Shown piece by piece: positions 11,821-25,353 of a DNA stretch of 64,000 bases. This stretch comes from Colletotrichum lupini (Eukaryota; Ascomycota; Sordariomycetes; Glomerellales; Glomerellaceae). How positions within the stretch are numbered: position 1 is the stretch's first letter; each line of letters begins with the position of its first letter. Position numbers and translations under genes: made by a program. The notes under the pieces are model-generated. The model made no database searches. It had not been told where the DNA came from and saw only the letters and a list, made by a program, of their open reading frames with translations. The stretch covers positions 2,418,001 to 2,482,000 of the forward strand of contig NC_064678.1 in NCBI RefSeq assembly GCF_023278565.1, read 5' to 3'.

Positions 11821-12661
11821 ACTCCACCCCACACGACGGATCACCCCCTACGACAGATCACCCAATTCAGCTAGACTTAGCCAAAACCGCTATTCTATAT
11901 ATATATGAATAATTGAAAAACAAATATTTTAAAAAATACACAAGCTAAAATAAAGTATAATTAGTATAGAAAAATATTTGAAAAAAATTATTATATATTA
12001 TATTATATAGTAATATTTGATTTAAAATATGCTTCTAAATGTTAGTGCTTACTAGTAATTCCCATACAAACACTAACATTATACTATGTTATATAACTCT
12101 TTTATTTATTAGAAAAAATAAAATTTTAAAGTTGATTATTTTTAATAGATTTGAATTGAACTTATATATATAGTTTTTTATTAGTAATATAAGTATTATT
12201 ATATAGAAATATTAAGTTATATTATAATAAGTAGTATGTGGTGGCATCGCGCCTAATATCGCCGTTAATCCGTAATTATAAATTTTGCAGGAGGGAAAGT
12301 TCAAAAAAGTAGAAAATCTAAAAAAAAATAGTCTAACGAGACAGTGGGAGTATCTACTAATACTATGTGTTAATATTATATAGCTAATATTAAGAATCGC
12401 CCGAGCAGCTAGTAAAGGTAGAAATAAAAAAACAAATAATAAGTAGTATTTTTAAAAACTTGAATTTCCTAAGCTTATGTAATTAGTATAACGCTAAAAA
12501 TAGTATATTTAAGCTTCGAAAAATATTTGAAAAATTATAATATTTTAAAATACTTAGCTTTATTTATCTTTTATAAAGTTGGAAATCGTATTTTTACATA
12601 GTAAAAAACGTTGTATTTAATTTGATAATATCTTAATTATTATAATAGATTATAATTTATA
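11821..12661. other. AT-rich segment without RIP-type composition
   Basis: This stretch (interrupted by an H1 copy at 12237-12435) is AT-rich but keeps TTGAA, CAAA, TGTT and CACA steps that are rare around it. It starts with a GC patch holding two near repeats, ACGACGGATCACCCC and ACGACAGATCACCC (11836-11865). A hairpin-capable pair, ATGTTAGTGCTT and AAACACTAACAT, lies near 12037-12080. GAAAAATATTTGAAAAA occurs twice. No gene is evident. It could be an AT-rich MITE or DNA-transposon relic, or DNA of other origin. Confidence 0.45.
12237..12435 (+). repeat. H1 short copy, 199 bp
   Basis: A 5'-truncated H1 ending in AAATAAAAAAACAA. It is flanked by a 13-bp duplication, ATAATAAGTAGTA, at 12224-12236 and 12436-12448. 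Its start (TGTGGTGGCATCGCGCC) differs slightly from other 185-200-bp copies, possibly from extra bases added at integration. Confidence 0.82.
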
Positions 12662-13104
12662 AAAATCACTTTCCCTCCTATAAAGTTCATAACCACGGAT
12701 TATTAATAGCAATGGGCGCCCGACGCTACTATTTTATAAGCCCGCGCACTTAGCTAAGTTAGCTACCTTTTTAGGTAATAGTAGCTTATAATAATATAGA
12801 ATTAGAGATGCCCTCGTCGCCGTTATTGAATAATATTAACCTTACGATATTTATTTTAATACTTTGAACTTTAACTAATATCTATATATATATTCGTTAC
12901 CTCGTTTCCTTTATTAAAGTTCTAAACGCTTCTCTTACCGTTACTATTTAACTATCTACTTATTCTTAAATATACTTTATTAAAATACTTCAATACTAAT
13001 AGCTCGTTAACCCTTAGGGCTTCTTTAATAATTAGAAGTTCGATCTTATAAATATTATACTAAACGACCCTAAGCTATAAAAAGACTATTTTAATAAATA
13101 CTAT

Positions 13105-13296
13105 TTGTTTTTTTATTTCTACCTTTGCTGGCTGCTCGGGCGATTCTCGATATCGGTTATATAGTATTAATACACAGTATCAGTGGATACTCACACTGTC
13201 TCGTTAGACAATTTTTTTAGATTTTCTACCTTTTTAAACTTTCCCTCTTATAAAGTTTACAATTACGGATTGACGGCGATGTTGGGCGCCCGACGT
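13105..13296 (-). repeat. H1 short copy, 192 bp, nested in H1
   Basis: It is flanked by TAATAAATACTAT at 13092-13104 and 13297-13309 (13 bp). The right end, GGGCGCCCGACG, is where it was truncated, and the left end is the A-rich tail on the minus strand. Many CpA steps survive, so it is younger than its host copy. Confidence 0.85.
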
Positions 13297-13683
13297 TAAT
13301 AAATACTATATTAATAATATTAATTTATAAAAAACGGATAAATATATTATTATAAATATTACCTTTATTAGTACCCTTTTAATATAATAGAATATAAATA
13401 AGCCTAGACTTAATAATATACTTAAAAGTTTAAAAAGAGTATAAGCGAGCGTATTAAATAGGAATATTAAGAAGAGGTTCTTATTAAATAAGATAAAGGG
13501 AGAAGGTAAGGGGTAGTATTTAGCTATTTAAAAAGTAATTAATATATTACGTTATTAATAACGGTTTATTTAAGCTATATTAACGTTTAATAATAGCTAC
13601 GACCGGCTATAGTTAGTTATAAAGTTTTATTAGAGTACGTAATAAAGATACTTAATATTAACCCTAATAAACTAGCTTACTTA

Positions 13684-15772
13684 ATTTCTTTTCTTCATTT
13701 TTTTTATTTATGCCTTTGCTAGCTACTCGGGCGATTCTTAATATCGATTATATAGTATTAATATATAATATTAATAAATACTCTTACTATTTTAATAAAC
13801 TATTTTTTTTAGATTTTCTATTTTTTTAACTTTCCTTTTTACAAAGTTTATAACTACGGATTATTAATAGTAATATTAAGTACCTAACGCTACTACCCTA
13901 TAAGCCTGCGTACCTAGCTAAGTTAGCTACTTTTCTAAGTATAGTAGCTTATAATAGTAGTATTAGAGATGCCCTCGTTACCGTTATTAAGAATAATACC
14001 GACCTTATAATATTTACTTTTTAACTTTACTCGTATATATATATATTTATTACCTCGTTTCCTTTATTAAAGTTAAAAACGCTTCCCTTACTATTTATTA
14101 CTATTATACTATTACTATTACTATTACTATCTAACTATCTACCGTAAGTATTTATTTTTTTATTTTACCTTTGCTAGTTACTCGGGCGGTTCTTAATATC
14201 GATTATATAATATTAAAACATAGTATTAATAAATACTCCTACTATCTTAATAGACTATTTTCTTTTAGATTTTCTAACTTTTTAACTTTCCCTCTTATAA
14301 AGTTTATAACTACGGATTATTAATAATAATATCGGGTACTTAACGCTACTACTTTATAAGCCTACGCCCACTTAGCTAAATTTACCGCCCTCTAAGTAAT
14401 AATAGCTTATAATAGTATAGTATTAAAAATACCCTCGTTACCGTTATTAAGAATAATACTAACCTTCTTACTACTAATATACGCTTTTAACTTCGACTTA
14501 TATATATATATATATATATTCGTTACCTCGTTTCCTTTATTAAAATTAAAAAACGCTTCCCTCACTATCTATTACTATCGCCCTATCGCTATTACCCTAT
14601 CGCTATTACCCCGTTACTATTACTATTATTATTACTATCGAATTATTTACTTATTCTTAAATATATACTATTAAAATACTAAGACGCGTAGTTATTATCG
14701 ACCCCTAGGGCTTCTTTAATAGCTAGAAGTTCGATCTTATAAGTATTATACTAAAGGACCCTAAATTATAATACGGCCGTTTTAAGGAATATAGATTAGA
14801 TATTATTAACTTAAAAATCGGAAAAATATATATTAATATAGCTATTATTTTAATAAGTACCTAGCTTATATAATATAATAGCCTCGAAATACTTAACTAA
14901 CTTTAGAGTATTATTAATATTTTAAAAACGTAATATAGGAGTAGGTTAAGAAAGATTAAAAGGGATATTTTAGAGTTATTAAATAAAGTAGAAAGTAGGG
15001 GGTAGTTTTTAGCTATTTAGAGGGTAATTAATATATTATAGCAGGATTATTAGTATTTAGTAATGGTTATAGCCGGCTATTATTAATTATAAAGTTTATT
15101 ACGTAATAAAAATACTCGATATTAACCCTAATAGACTAGCTTACCTATAAAGGCGAAGATAGCCCCTAATGAGGCGGACCGGACCCTAAAGGGCTACCGT
15201 AAGTATATTTTATTAAAATACTAAGACGCTATTAATAACTTATTAACCCTTAGGGCTTCTTTAATAACTAAAAGTTCGATCTTATAAGTATTATATTAAA
15301 TAACCCCGGGCTATAAAAAGACTACTTTAATAAATATTATATTAATAATATTAACTTATAAAAAATAGATAAATATATTATAATAAGTATTACCCTTATT
15401 AATACCCTTTTAATATAATAAAGTAGTATAAATAAGCTTAGATTTAATAATATAATTAAGAGCTCAAAAAGAGTATAAGTAAGCGTATTAAATAAGAATA
15501 TTAATAAAAAGAGGTTATTATTAAATAAAATGAAGGGAGAAAGTAAGGGGTAGTATTTAGTTATTAAGAAGGTAATTAATATATTATAGTAGCGGGGTTA
15601 TTAGTATCTTAAGTTTAGTTAGTATTAATAGTTAATAACGGCTATGGCTAGCTATAGTTAGTTATAAAGTCTTATTAAGTACGTAATAGAAACTCGATAT
15701 TAACCCTAATAGACTAGCTTACTTATAAAGGTAAAGATGGCCCCCAATGAGGCGGACCGGACCCCAAAGGGG
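13684..15772 (-). repeat. H1 element inserted into H1
   Basis: The 11-bp duplication TAGCTTACTTA lies at 13673-13683 and 15773-15783, and the flanks outside it join into one continuous H1. The copy itself is split by another H1 at 14152-15193. Its head reads CCCCAAAGG on the + strand and its tail TTTTTTATTTATGCC. Confidence 0.8.
14152..15193 (-). repeat. H1 element, innermost copy, 1042 bp
   Basis: It is flanked by the perfect 13-bp duplication CTACCGTAAGTAT at 14139-14151 and 15194-15206. It is full length, from the head (CCGGACCCTAAAGGG, right) to the A-rich tail (left). It sits inside an H1 that itself sits inside an H1. Confidence 0.88.
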
Positions 15773-16822
15773 TAGCTTACTTATAAAAGCGAAAATAGCC
15801 CTTAATAAGGCGGACCGGACCCTAAAGGGTTTATAATTTATATACTACCTAGGCTAGTACTAATAATAAGCTAAGGGCTAGCCTAGGGCTATTATAGTTT
15901 ATTAATATCCAAGGTCTTTTAATAAGATACGTTTATAAATACCTTATTACTAATCTTTAAGTCGTCGGGCTATTAATAATAATTAGTATACTTTTAGTAT
16001 CTTACCTAAGTAACTTTTATATTACCCCTAGCGATCTCTTAAGCTTTATAAATACCCTAGGCTATTCTCTAAGCTTTAGTATAATTAAGCTTTTTTTTAG
16101 TTAATTTAAAGCGTTAGGTTTTAGTAGCTTAGTTAAAAAATAGTTAAGGCTAGTAGCCGAATTTAACTTCGTAAAGTAACAGCCCTATAGTTTTATTAAA
16201 TTAAGCTATATAAGTAAAGTTTATTATAAATATTATATTACTCTAATTATTTTAGTAATAACTAATTAGGGGCCGTAGTTACTAGAGGATATATTAGTTT
16301 AAGATCCCTATTTAGCTATTTATTTATAAGTAGTTTATTATTAATAATTATAACTTAACGTTATATAACTTATATAGTTCTTTTTAAAAATCTAATATAA
16401 ACTAAGGACCGTAGTTAAAAATAATAATCTTAAGTAGCCCGAAAATTAGTAATACACGTTTATAGAATATCCTTTTTATATCCTACGTAATGATAGTTCT
16501 ATAAAAAAGTATTAAAATAGCCCTTTTATTTAGTTTATTAATTATAATATATATTATATTATAGCCTTTTTAACTAGGGGGTACTATTATGAAGTTTATT
16601 AAAATATATTACTACGGGTAGTTAGGTATAAATAAAGGCCTTAGCTCCTCTAGGGGCCTATTATAAAGTTTTTAAAAATAACGGTATATATAATAGTTCT
16701 TAACGTATTAATATACGTCTATTATAAGGCTAGGCTAGTAATATTACTATTTAATTATTTTAATTACTTTATTATATTTTAAGTATACGAAGAGCTTTTA
16801 TTTATAGATTTTATAAATAACT

Positions 16823-17813
16823 ATTTATTTTAATATTCTGCCTTTACTAGCTGCTCGGGCGATTCTCGATATTAGTTATACGGTATTAATACACGGTATT
16901 AGTAGATACTCATACTATCTCGCTAGACTATGTTTTTTTTTTTAGATTTTCTAACTTTTTAACTTTCCCTCTTATAAAGTTCATAACCACGGATTATAGA
17001 CGGCAATAGGCGCCCGATACTACTACTTTATAAGCTTGCCGCATACCTAGCTAAGTTAGCTATCCTTTTAAGTATAGTAGCTTATAATAGTAGTATCGGA
17101 GATGCCCTTATTACCGTTATTAAATAATATTAACCTTTATAAGTACGATATTTACTTTTTAACTTTACTTATATATATATATATTCGTTACCTCGTTTCC
17201 TTTATTAAAGTCGAAAAACGCTTCTCTTATTATTTATTATTATCGCACTATCGCTATTACTATTATTATCTAACCGTCTACTTTAAGTATACTTTATTAA
17301 AATACCGAGATATTATTGATAACTCGTTAACCCTTAGGGCTTCTTTAATAGTTAAAAGTTCGATCTTATAAGTATTATACTAAATAACCCCGAGCTATAA
17401 AGAGACTACTTTAATAAATACTATATTAGTAATATTAACTTATAAAAAATAGATAAATATATTATAATAAGCGTTACTCTTATTAGCGCCCTTCTAATAT
17501 AATATAATAATATAAATAAGCCTAGACTTAATAATATAATCAGGAGCTTAGAAAGAGCATAAGTAAGCGTATTAAATAGGAATAGTAATAAGAAGAGGTT
17601 ATTATTAAATAAGATAAAAAGAGAAAGTAAGGGGTAGTATTTAGCTATTAAAAGGGCGATTAATATATTATAATAGGATTATTAGTATTTATAGCCGGCT
17701 ATTATTAGTTATAAAGTTTGTTACGTAATAAAAACTCGATATTAACCCTAATAGACTAGCTTACCCGTGAAGGCGAAGATGGCCCCTAATAAGGCGGACC
17801 GGACCCCAAAGGG
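16823..17813 (-). repeat. H1 element, full length, 991 bp
   Basis: It is flanked by TTATAAATAACT at 16811-16822 and 17814-17825. The head reads GGACCCCAAAGGG at the right edge and the tail TTTTAATATTCTGCC at the left. It inserted into G2, whose sequence continues across the duplication. Confidence 0.88.
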
Positions 17814-18311
17814 TTATAAATAACTATAGTATATAAATTATCCTCCTTGGGTATAACGAGCTTATTATTTATTATAAGTAATTAGTTATTTAAAATCTTT
17901 TAGTACTTATAGCCCTCGGCTATTACTACTTATATTAGTATAAGTAATACTATTATTAAGTTATAGTTAAGTTTTAGTACTTTTTTAACTAATAAGTACC
18001 CCTAGAACTCGGTTTTTAATATAAGGGACTTAATAGCGAGCTTAGGCTATTATATTACGTTTTTTAATAATATTTATAACTTAATAATAATACTAAGTAA
18101 TATTTACTTTAGTAATAATAAGACCTAGGTTTAGTTAGCCTTTTTAATACTTATTAAGTCTTAATATCCTTATTCTTTTCTAAATAATATATTAATAAGT
18201 ATATTTTCTTATCCTAAGTAATACTAAATTTAAAAATTAAAGTTAATTAGGGCGCTAGCTTAGCGGGCTTATTATAAATTAAGGAGGCGCTTTATTATAA
18301 AAAATAAAAGT

Positions 18312-19475
18312 CCCCCCGACGGAGCAATCCGCCGGGGCCGTACCGTGTATTACGTATTAGGGAAAACTAGGTATAATGCGCTCTATACCTAACTACTAAC
18401 TAAAATAGTTAACCGACTCGATTATTATCTCCTTTTTATTAATAGCTCTTAACCTTCCGCTACCCGCTTATAGGGTGAGCTTTACCCACTTTAACGTATA
18501 TAGGACCTCTTAGTACTAACTTACGTAAGTAGCTAGGTCTAGTATAATTTTTTTTTTTATATAAGTATTATTATCACCTAGGGGGTCCCGTAGGAGCTAT
18601 TTAAAGTACTAGCTTATTACCTTAACCCTATATACCTCTAGCCTATTTATTATAATTATTATAACTAAGCTAGTATTAATATATTAGATCTTAATATTTA
18701 TATTAACTTAACTATTTACGGCGTTTATATTATTACTTAACCGAATTCCGTACTACTAAAAAGTACTTTACTAATCCTCGGGCGTATTTACGTTAGTTAT
18801 AATAGCTATAGCGTTTAGCTAGCTAAAGAGGGCGCTTAGCCCGAGAGGGGTAGACTTATTAACGGGTATTTTTAGAGTTCTAGCCTACTAATTCTTAACT
18901 ATATACTAAGAGTAGAGTAGGTTCTTGTTAAGGTAATAGTTTATATATTAATAAGTTTATTTAATAAATTTGTTTAGTAAATTTATTTAGTAAATTTGTT
19001 TAATAGATTTATTTAGTAGATTTGTTTAGTAGATTTATTTAGTTTAAATAGAGAGTAGCTTTAAATAATATTAGAAGCGATAAGAATAAAAAGAATCTTT
19101 ACGAGCTTTAAAGAGTAGTAGATATTAGCCTATTTAGCCCTTTTTTTGGAAACCTCTACGTTATTATTAAAGTTTAGAACCTTTGCGGTTAAAAAAGGCT
19201 GCCTCTAATTATTATAGCTAACTATTATAGCTAATTATTATAGCCGACTTCTATTATTAACCTTTCTAGCTAGTGCTACCGTAGGGTAGCTTATTTATCC
19301 CGAATTAAATAGCGGTTTTTATATCGAAATTATTATATTACATTAAGCGCGTACTTAGGATATATTACGTATATTATATAGTTAAAAAGTATACTATATT
19401 ATATAATTTCCTTTAAAAGCGTGATCCCGTTAAGGTCGATTTTTTATACTTATAAAGCCGGAAAAAAACCACTAC
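18312..19475 (+). repeat. H2 element, complete reference copy, 1164 bp
   Basis: It runs from CCCCCCGACGGAGCAATCC to CCGGAAAAAAACCACTAC. The 15-bp duplication ATAAAAAATAAAAGT lies at 18297-18311 and 19476-19490. An internal tandem of TTTATTTAGTAAAT-like units lies at about 18950-19045, and 10-bp ATTATAGCTA repeats at about 19200-19245. No coding frame survives on either strand. It is inserted in G2. Confidence 0.88.
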
Positions 19476-20124
19476 ATAAAAAATAAAAGTAGTTAGTAAT
19501 TTATAATAATATCGAACTTTTAGTTATAACTAACTAGCTCTACGTACCCACTTTTCTAAATAAATAATTATAATTAATATCTTTTTATTATATATAATAT
19601 AATTAAGCTTATTATTATTTATAGTTCTTAAATAAAACGTTATAGGGTACTATAAGCTATTATCTATTTATTATTAAACTAAGGCTTTAGTATATACTAA
19701 GTTTAATATATTAATTTCTAAGTATATAAATAGCTCGGGCCTAAAGTAGTAGAGTATAAGTACTATTATAAAAGCTAGCTTTAGTATTTTAAATATAGTA
19801 TTATAGTTAATATTAAATTAAAAAAGGACGCCCTTATTAGTTAGCTTTGTTAATAGTTTAGTTAGGTACCCGTAGTCTTTTATAAACTTCTTATAAAAAT
19901 TATAAAAACTAAGGAACGATTAAATACCCTTAAGTAATATAAATAGCTTTTAGTTCTTTATAATAAAGACCTTATCCTCGTTAGGTTATATATTATTAAT
20001 ATTAATTATAAAACCTAAGTACTTTATAATAATAATACTAAATTCGCACTTCTTAATATTAGCTTATAACTTAGCTTTTTATAAGTAGTTTAGTACCTTT
20101 ATAACGTACTCGTAGTATTATAAA

Positions 20125-20160
20125 GGGTCATTTGAAAAGATTAGGATATTATTTATATAT
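20125..20160 (-). pseudogene. Reverse-transcriptase active-site block of G2
   Basis: Minus-strand translation gives IYINNILIFSND, followed after a stop by YYEYVIKVLN. In Ty3/gypsy reverse transcriptases this block is YIDDILIFS. The two Asp-to-Asn changes and the nearby Gln-to-stop are what C-to-T change on the coding complement would cause. The catalytic residues are lost, so the enzyme cannot be active. Confidence 0.72.
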
Positions 20161-21214
20161 ATAATATATAAATTATTTAAATACTCTATTAGTACGTTAT
20201 TTATATATTATTAATATATAGTTAGTTTATTATAAAGACCGAAGAGTAGTACTTTATATTTATATACCCTATAATAAGTATAAAACGTTATAAGGTTTTT
20301 TAAAATAAGGTCGAAATAAATATAATAAAAGGCTTATTTAATATCGAGCTTAGTAAATACCTTGGCTTAGCTTAGTTATATTAATATCTTATTAATTAAA
20401 AATAGAGGGTATTAGTCTTTCTTTATAATCTCGTTTAGTTTTTTAAAATTAATATAGAATTATAAACTACTGTTATACTTCTTAACGAATAGTATTAATA
20501 ATATAAAGGGCGCGTTATTAAGCTTAATAAATCCTTTATAAAAGTACTTTAATAAATAAGCTTTAGTTATTTTTAACTTAGGTATTAATTACTTATAGAG
20601 GGGGTAGTAAGTAAACTTCTCTTAGCTTTTTTTTATAAGATCTATTTTATATTTATAGCTATAGTATAGTACTAATATATTACTTACTATTTTACTAAAT
20701 ATGTCTATTTAAAGCCCTAATACTTCTAAGAGCTTTATAGTAATAAGGTTTTAAGTTTCTTAATTATTACTCTCTAGGGGGTCCCTTTTTTTACGCTTAT
20801 TTTTAGTTATATAGTTTAATTTATATAATAATATAGAGCCTAGCTCTATATCTTCCCACTTTAAATTAATTTTAAATATTAAGGTACTAATAAAAGTAAT
20901 ATTTAGCGTAGTATTAGCGCCCTTATATTAAGTAGAGGTCTATGCGGGTTTATTTTTCTTTTTAAATCTTAATAGCGTATTAATAAGCGCGCGATCTATT
21001 TTTTAAGCGTTTTTAGTATTATTTAATTATTATATATATTAGTTTAATAAGCCCTATAGTTAGTAAAATATTTAAGTAGGTTTAAATAGTACCCGCTTTT
21101 TTCATCATTATTTATTAGACTATACTATATTTATTTTAAATATTTCTTATTATTATTTAACATCGATTTAGTACTATACGTTAATAACTTTAGGGATAAA
21201 TAGGTCTTTTATAT

Positions 21215-21319
21215 CTAACGAGACAGTGGGAGTATCCACTGATACTATGTGTTAATACTGTGTAGCTGATATCGAGAATCGCCCGAGCAGCTAGCAAAGG
21301 TAGAAATAAAAAACAAATA
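21215..21319 (+). repeat. H1 short copy, 105 bp
   Basis: It is flanked by TAGGTCTTTTATAT (21201-21214) and TAAGTCTTTTATAT (21320-21333), 14 bp with one G/A difference. It begins at CTAACGAGACAGTGGGAG, near the same place as the other ~105-bp copies. Little mutated. Confidence 0.85.
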
Positions 21320-23351
21320 TAAGTCTTTTATATCCTTAATAATAATAAAAGGGGTATTTTATAATATTAAATCCTCGGGCTATGTTAAGTACTTACGGCG
21401 TATATTCGGGTTAACTCTATATTATTCGAACTACTTCCGTCTTAAGATTAGGTCGTAGTACCCTATATTAAGTTAGAGTAGGGGTATTTTTAAAAGGACT
21501 CAATAGTTAATATATAAGTTAATAATTTATATTATATTAACGTTTTTTAATTATTTATTATTAGATTTAATAATAGGGATAGGGCGTAATAATTTATTAA
21601 ATAAGGCTATCTAAAAATCTTATAATAATGGGGTTATGTAGTTATTTATAAATCCGTACTTATTCGCTTTTATATTAAGTAAGGCTTTTAAGCGAATTTT
21701 ATATTTATTATATATTATTATAAGCTCGATCTTAAGAAGTTACCTTTTTATAAGATTTTATAAGTTTATTAAATAAATTACTAATCTTCTGTTTTTTTTA
21801 TATTTATCCCCTAGCTAAGAGATTACTTATACTAAGGGGCCTAGTTTTCTAAGCCTAAGGTATATTGCTTATTAATAGCGTTTATAGCGGCTATAGCGGT
21901 ATTTAGCGTTTTAAAATAGTCCCGGGAGACGTAGCTAGGTTTATTATAAATAAAATAGGTATTACTATTTTTAAGTTTTTAATATAGAGCCTTAGGAATA
22001 GTTTTATAGCTAGTAGTTTAGCTATAGGTATTTTACTAAGTAATACTACCTCTTTTATTTTTAATAGGGGTAGTATAAGTAAGTATAGTACTCTTTAGGG
22101 CCCTATTATTAATTAATAAGGGCTATATTATATTAACAAGCTAAGTAACGTACTTAATATACTTTTAAAAAGTCGTATCCTTATTTAAATACTTAAAAAT
22201 AGCCTAGTTCTTAAAATAAATAAGGAGCTCATTATAAAAGTAGCGGTTTTATTAGGACTTAGGGAGCTTATTAATATAAATAAGCTTAATAAAAATAGAG
22301 CGCTTTTAATAAATACTTTTAAAAATAATAAAGAGGGTATTTAGTTTTTAATTGGCGTTATTTATAATAATAAGGCTAGTATAGGCTAACTTAAGTTTAT
22401 ATAATAAATCATTTATAATAATAATCTCGTGAAAACTAGTATTAAGTAAATAAACTTTGTTATAGTATTATTAACCTTATTAATAACGTACTTTAAGTAG
22501 TATCCGTTAGTATTAAAGTTCGCGTTTTTAAAGTACTTTATAATACGCTAGAGCTAATAAGAGAACCTTAGGCCCTTATTATTATTATTATTATTAATAA
22601 AAATAGGGATATTAAGTATTTTAAATTTATAAAAGAGCTAGTATACCGAGGTTAGGGTATTTTTATAATTACCCTAGACCTCGAGTTTAATAAGGTACTA
22701 CTTTAGTATATAATAAGTATTATTACTATACTTACTATTATTAATACTAGCTATAGAGCCGTTTTTTAACTACTTAATATGCTTACTAAGTATAGTATTA
22801 ATATAAAGAGCGCGGTTTAACTACTTCTTAATAATCTAAAGCTCTATAATAGCTATATATATAACTTTAATATTTCTTTTAGTTATTTTATAAAGCTACT
22901 TAGTACTATTACTTAGCTAGCTAATTATAAAAATAAATACTTATTTAAAATAGTACTAAGTAATACGTATTTTTAACTAGCTCTCGACCTAAGCCTAGAG
23001 GGTAAGGCCTTAATTTTAATTATATAGGTTTTAAATAAACTTAAAATTAGCGTTATATGACTTAGTATTACTGAAAAGGCCCTCGTTATGAATTTAAATA
23101 AGGAATATAAGTTCGTTATTAATATAATAAAAGTACTTAAGTTAATTAACTTATATAATAAAGGGTAGGAGCTATTTGATAAGCTAGTTAGAAAAGTTAA
23201 CCTCGAGGTTAAATATAAAGAGTTTAATATTCTTATTAACGCTTATAATATTTTAGTATTACTTATATAAGTAACGACTTTATTAAAAATTATTAATATA
23301 AAGAAATATTTATGCTCCTCGGCTCTTATTTCGGATTATAATATATAATAA

Positions 23352-25353
23352 CCCTTTGGGGTCCGGTCCGCCTCATTGGGGGCCATCTTCGCCTTTATAA
23401 GCAAGCTGGTCTATTAGGGTTAATATTAAATATCTTTATTACGTACTTTAATAAAACTTTATAACTACCTATAGCTAGCCGCAGCCGTTACTAACTATTA
23501 ATACTAACTAAACTTAAATTACTAATAACCCCGCTACTATAGTATATTAATCGCCCTCTAAATAATTAAAAACTACCCCCTATTTTCTACTTTTTTTAAT
23601 AATATTAAATTTTTCTTTTTAATCTTTCCTAATTTACTCTTATATAATAATTCTAGAGTATCAATAATACTTAGGAGTCGGTTAGGTATTTCGAGGTTAT
23701 TATATTATATTAATTAAGTATTAATAAAAGTAATACCCCTTTAGGGTCCGGTCCGCCTCATTAGGGGCCATCTTCGCCTTTATAGGTAAGCTAGTCTATT
23801 AGGGTTAATATCGAGTTTTTATTACGTAATAAACTTTATAACTAATAATAACCGGCCGCAAATACTAACGATCCTACTATAATATATTAATCGCCCTTTT
23901 AATAACTAAATATTACCCCTTATTTTCTCCCTTTATCTTATTTAATGATAACCTCTCCCTATTATTATTTTTATTTAATACGCTCGCTTATGCTCTTTTT
24001 AAACTCCTAATTATATTATTAAGTTTAGGCTTATTTATATTACTATATTATATTAAAAGGGCGCCGATAAGGGCGACGCTTATTATAATATATTTATTTA
24101 TTTTTTATAAGTTAATATTACTAATATAGTATTTATTAAGGCGGTCTCTCTATAGCTCGGGGTTATTTAATATAATACTTATAAAATCGAACTTTTAGTT
24201 ATTAAAGAAGCCCTAAGGGTCGACGAGTTATTAATAACGTCTTAATATTTTAATAAAGTATACTTAAAGTAAACGGTTAAATAGTAATAGTAATAGTAAT
24301 AGCGTAATAGTAATAAACGGTAAGGGAAGCGTTTTTTAACTTTAATAAAAGAAACGAGGTAAGGAATATATATATATATAAGTAAAGTTAAAAGTGCGGT
24401 AGATATCGTACTTATAGAGGTCGATATTATTTAATAACGGTAATAAGGGCATCTCCGATGCTACCGTTATAAACTACTATACCTAAAAGGGTAGGTAACT
24501 TAGCTAGGTACGCGGGCTTATAAAGTAGTAGTATCGGGCGCCTATTACTATCTATAATCCGTAGTTATAAACTTTATAACAGGGAAAGTTAAAAAGTTAG
24601 AAAATCTAAAAAAGATAGTCTAGCGAGATAGTATAAGTATCTACTAATACCGTATATTAATACTATATAACTAATATTAAGAATCGCCCGAGCAGCTAGT
24701 AAAGGTAGAATACTAAAACAAATAAAAATAATACCTATATTAATATATATATTTTAAATCTTTAAGTTAATAATATCTAATCCGTATTCCTTAAGACGAC
24801 CTTATTATAGTTAGGGGTCCTTTAGTATAATACTTATAGGATTAAACCTCCAGCCCTTAAGGCATCCCTATAGATTAATAAGTTAGTATTTTAGTATTTT
24901 AATAATATATATTTAAAGTAGATAATTCGATAGCGATAGTAATAGACAGTAAAAAAAGTAGCGTTTTTTAATTTTGATAAAAGAATCGAGGTAATAAATA
25001 TATATATATATACGAGTCGAAGTTAAAAACGTAGTAGATATTAATAAGGTTAGTATTATACTTAATGACAGTAACGAGGGTATTTCTAATACTATACTAT
25101 TATAAGCTATTATTACTTAGAGAGTAGTAAACTTAGCTAAGTAGGCGGCTTATAAGGTAGTAGTATTAGGTACTTAATATTACCGTTAATTTATAATTAT
25201 AAACTTTATAAAAGGGAAAGTTTAAAAAGGTAGAAAATTTTAAAAAATAGTCTAACGAAATAGTATAAGTATTTACTAATACTATATATTAATACCGTAT
25301 AACCGATATTGAGAATCGCCCGAGTAGCTAGTAAAGGTAGAAATAAAAAATAA
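23352..25353 (+). repeat. H1 element interrupted by H1
   Basis: The outer copy has the head CCCTTTGGGGTCCGG (little mutated) at 23352 and its tail at 25353. The 14-bp duplication ATAATATATAATAA lies at 23338-23351 and 25354-25367. The inner copy at 23735-24723 splits it. Confidence 0.85.
23735..24723 (+). repeat. H1 element, inner copy, 989 bp
   Basis: It is flanked by AAAAGTAATAC (23724-23734) and AAAAATAATAC (24724-24734), 11 bp with one G/A difference. Full head and A-rich tail (ACTAAAACAAAT). Confidence 0.83.

Larger units (their letters stand above)
12662..15829 (-). repeat. H1 element, outermost of a four-copy nest
   Basis: The head (GGACCCTAAAGGG, 15811-15829) and the body (12662-13683) belong to one minus-strand copy split by the H1 copy 13684-15772; a 192-bp H1 also sits at 13105-13296. 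Its 3' end stops early, at the GGAGGGAAAG region. TTATAATTTATA occurs at both edges (12650-12661 and after 15829), but the match is AT-only and may be chance. Confidence 0.65.

Noticed and set aside
17102..17371. Open frame starting MPLLPLLNNINL
   Set aside because: The same N-terminal reading occurs at 41913 because both lie in H1 copies. The frame runs over the TA run and AT-rich repeat DNA and is not a gene.
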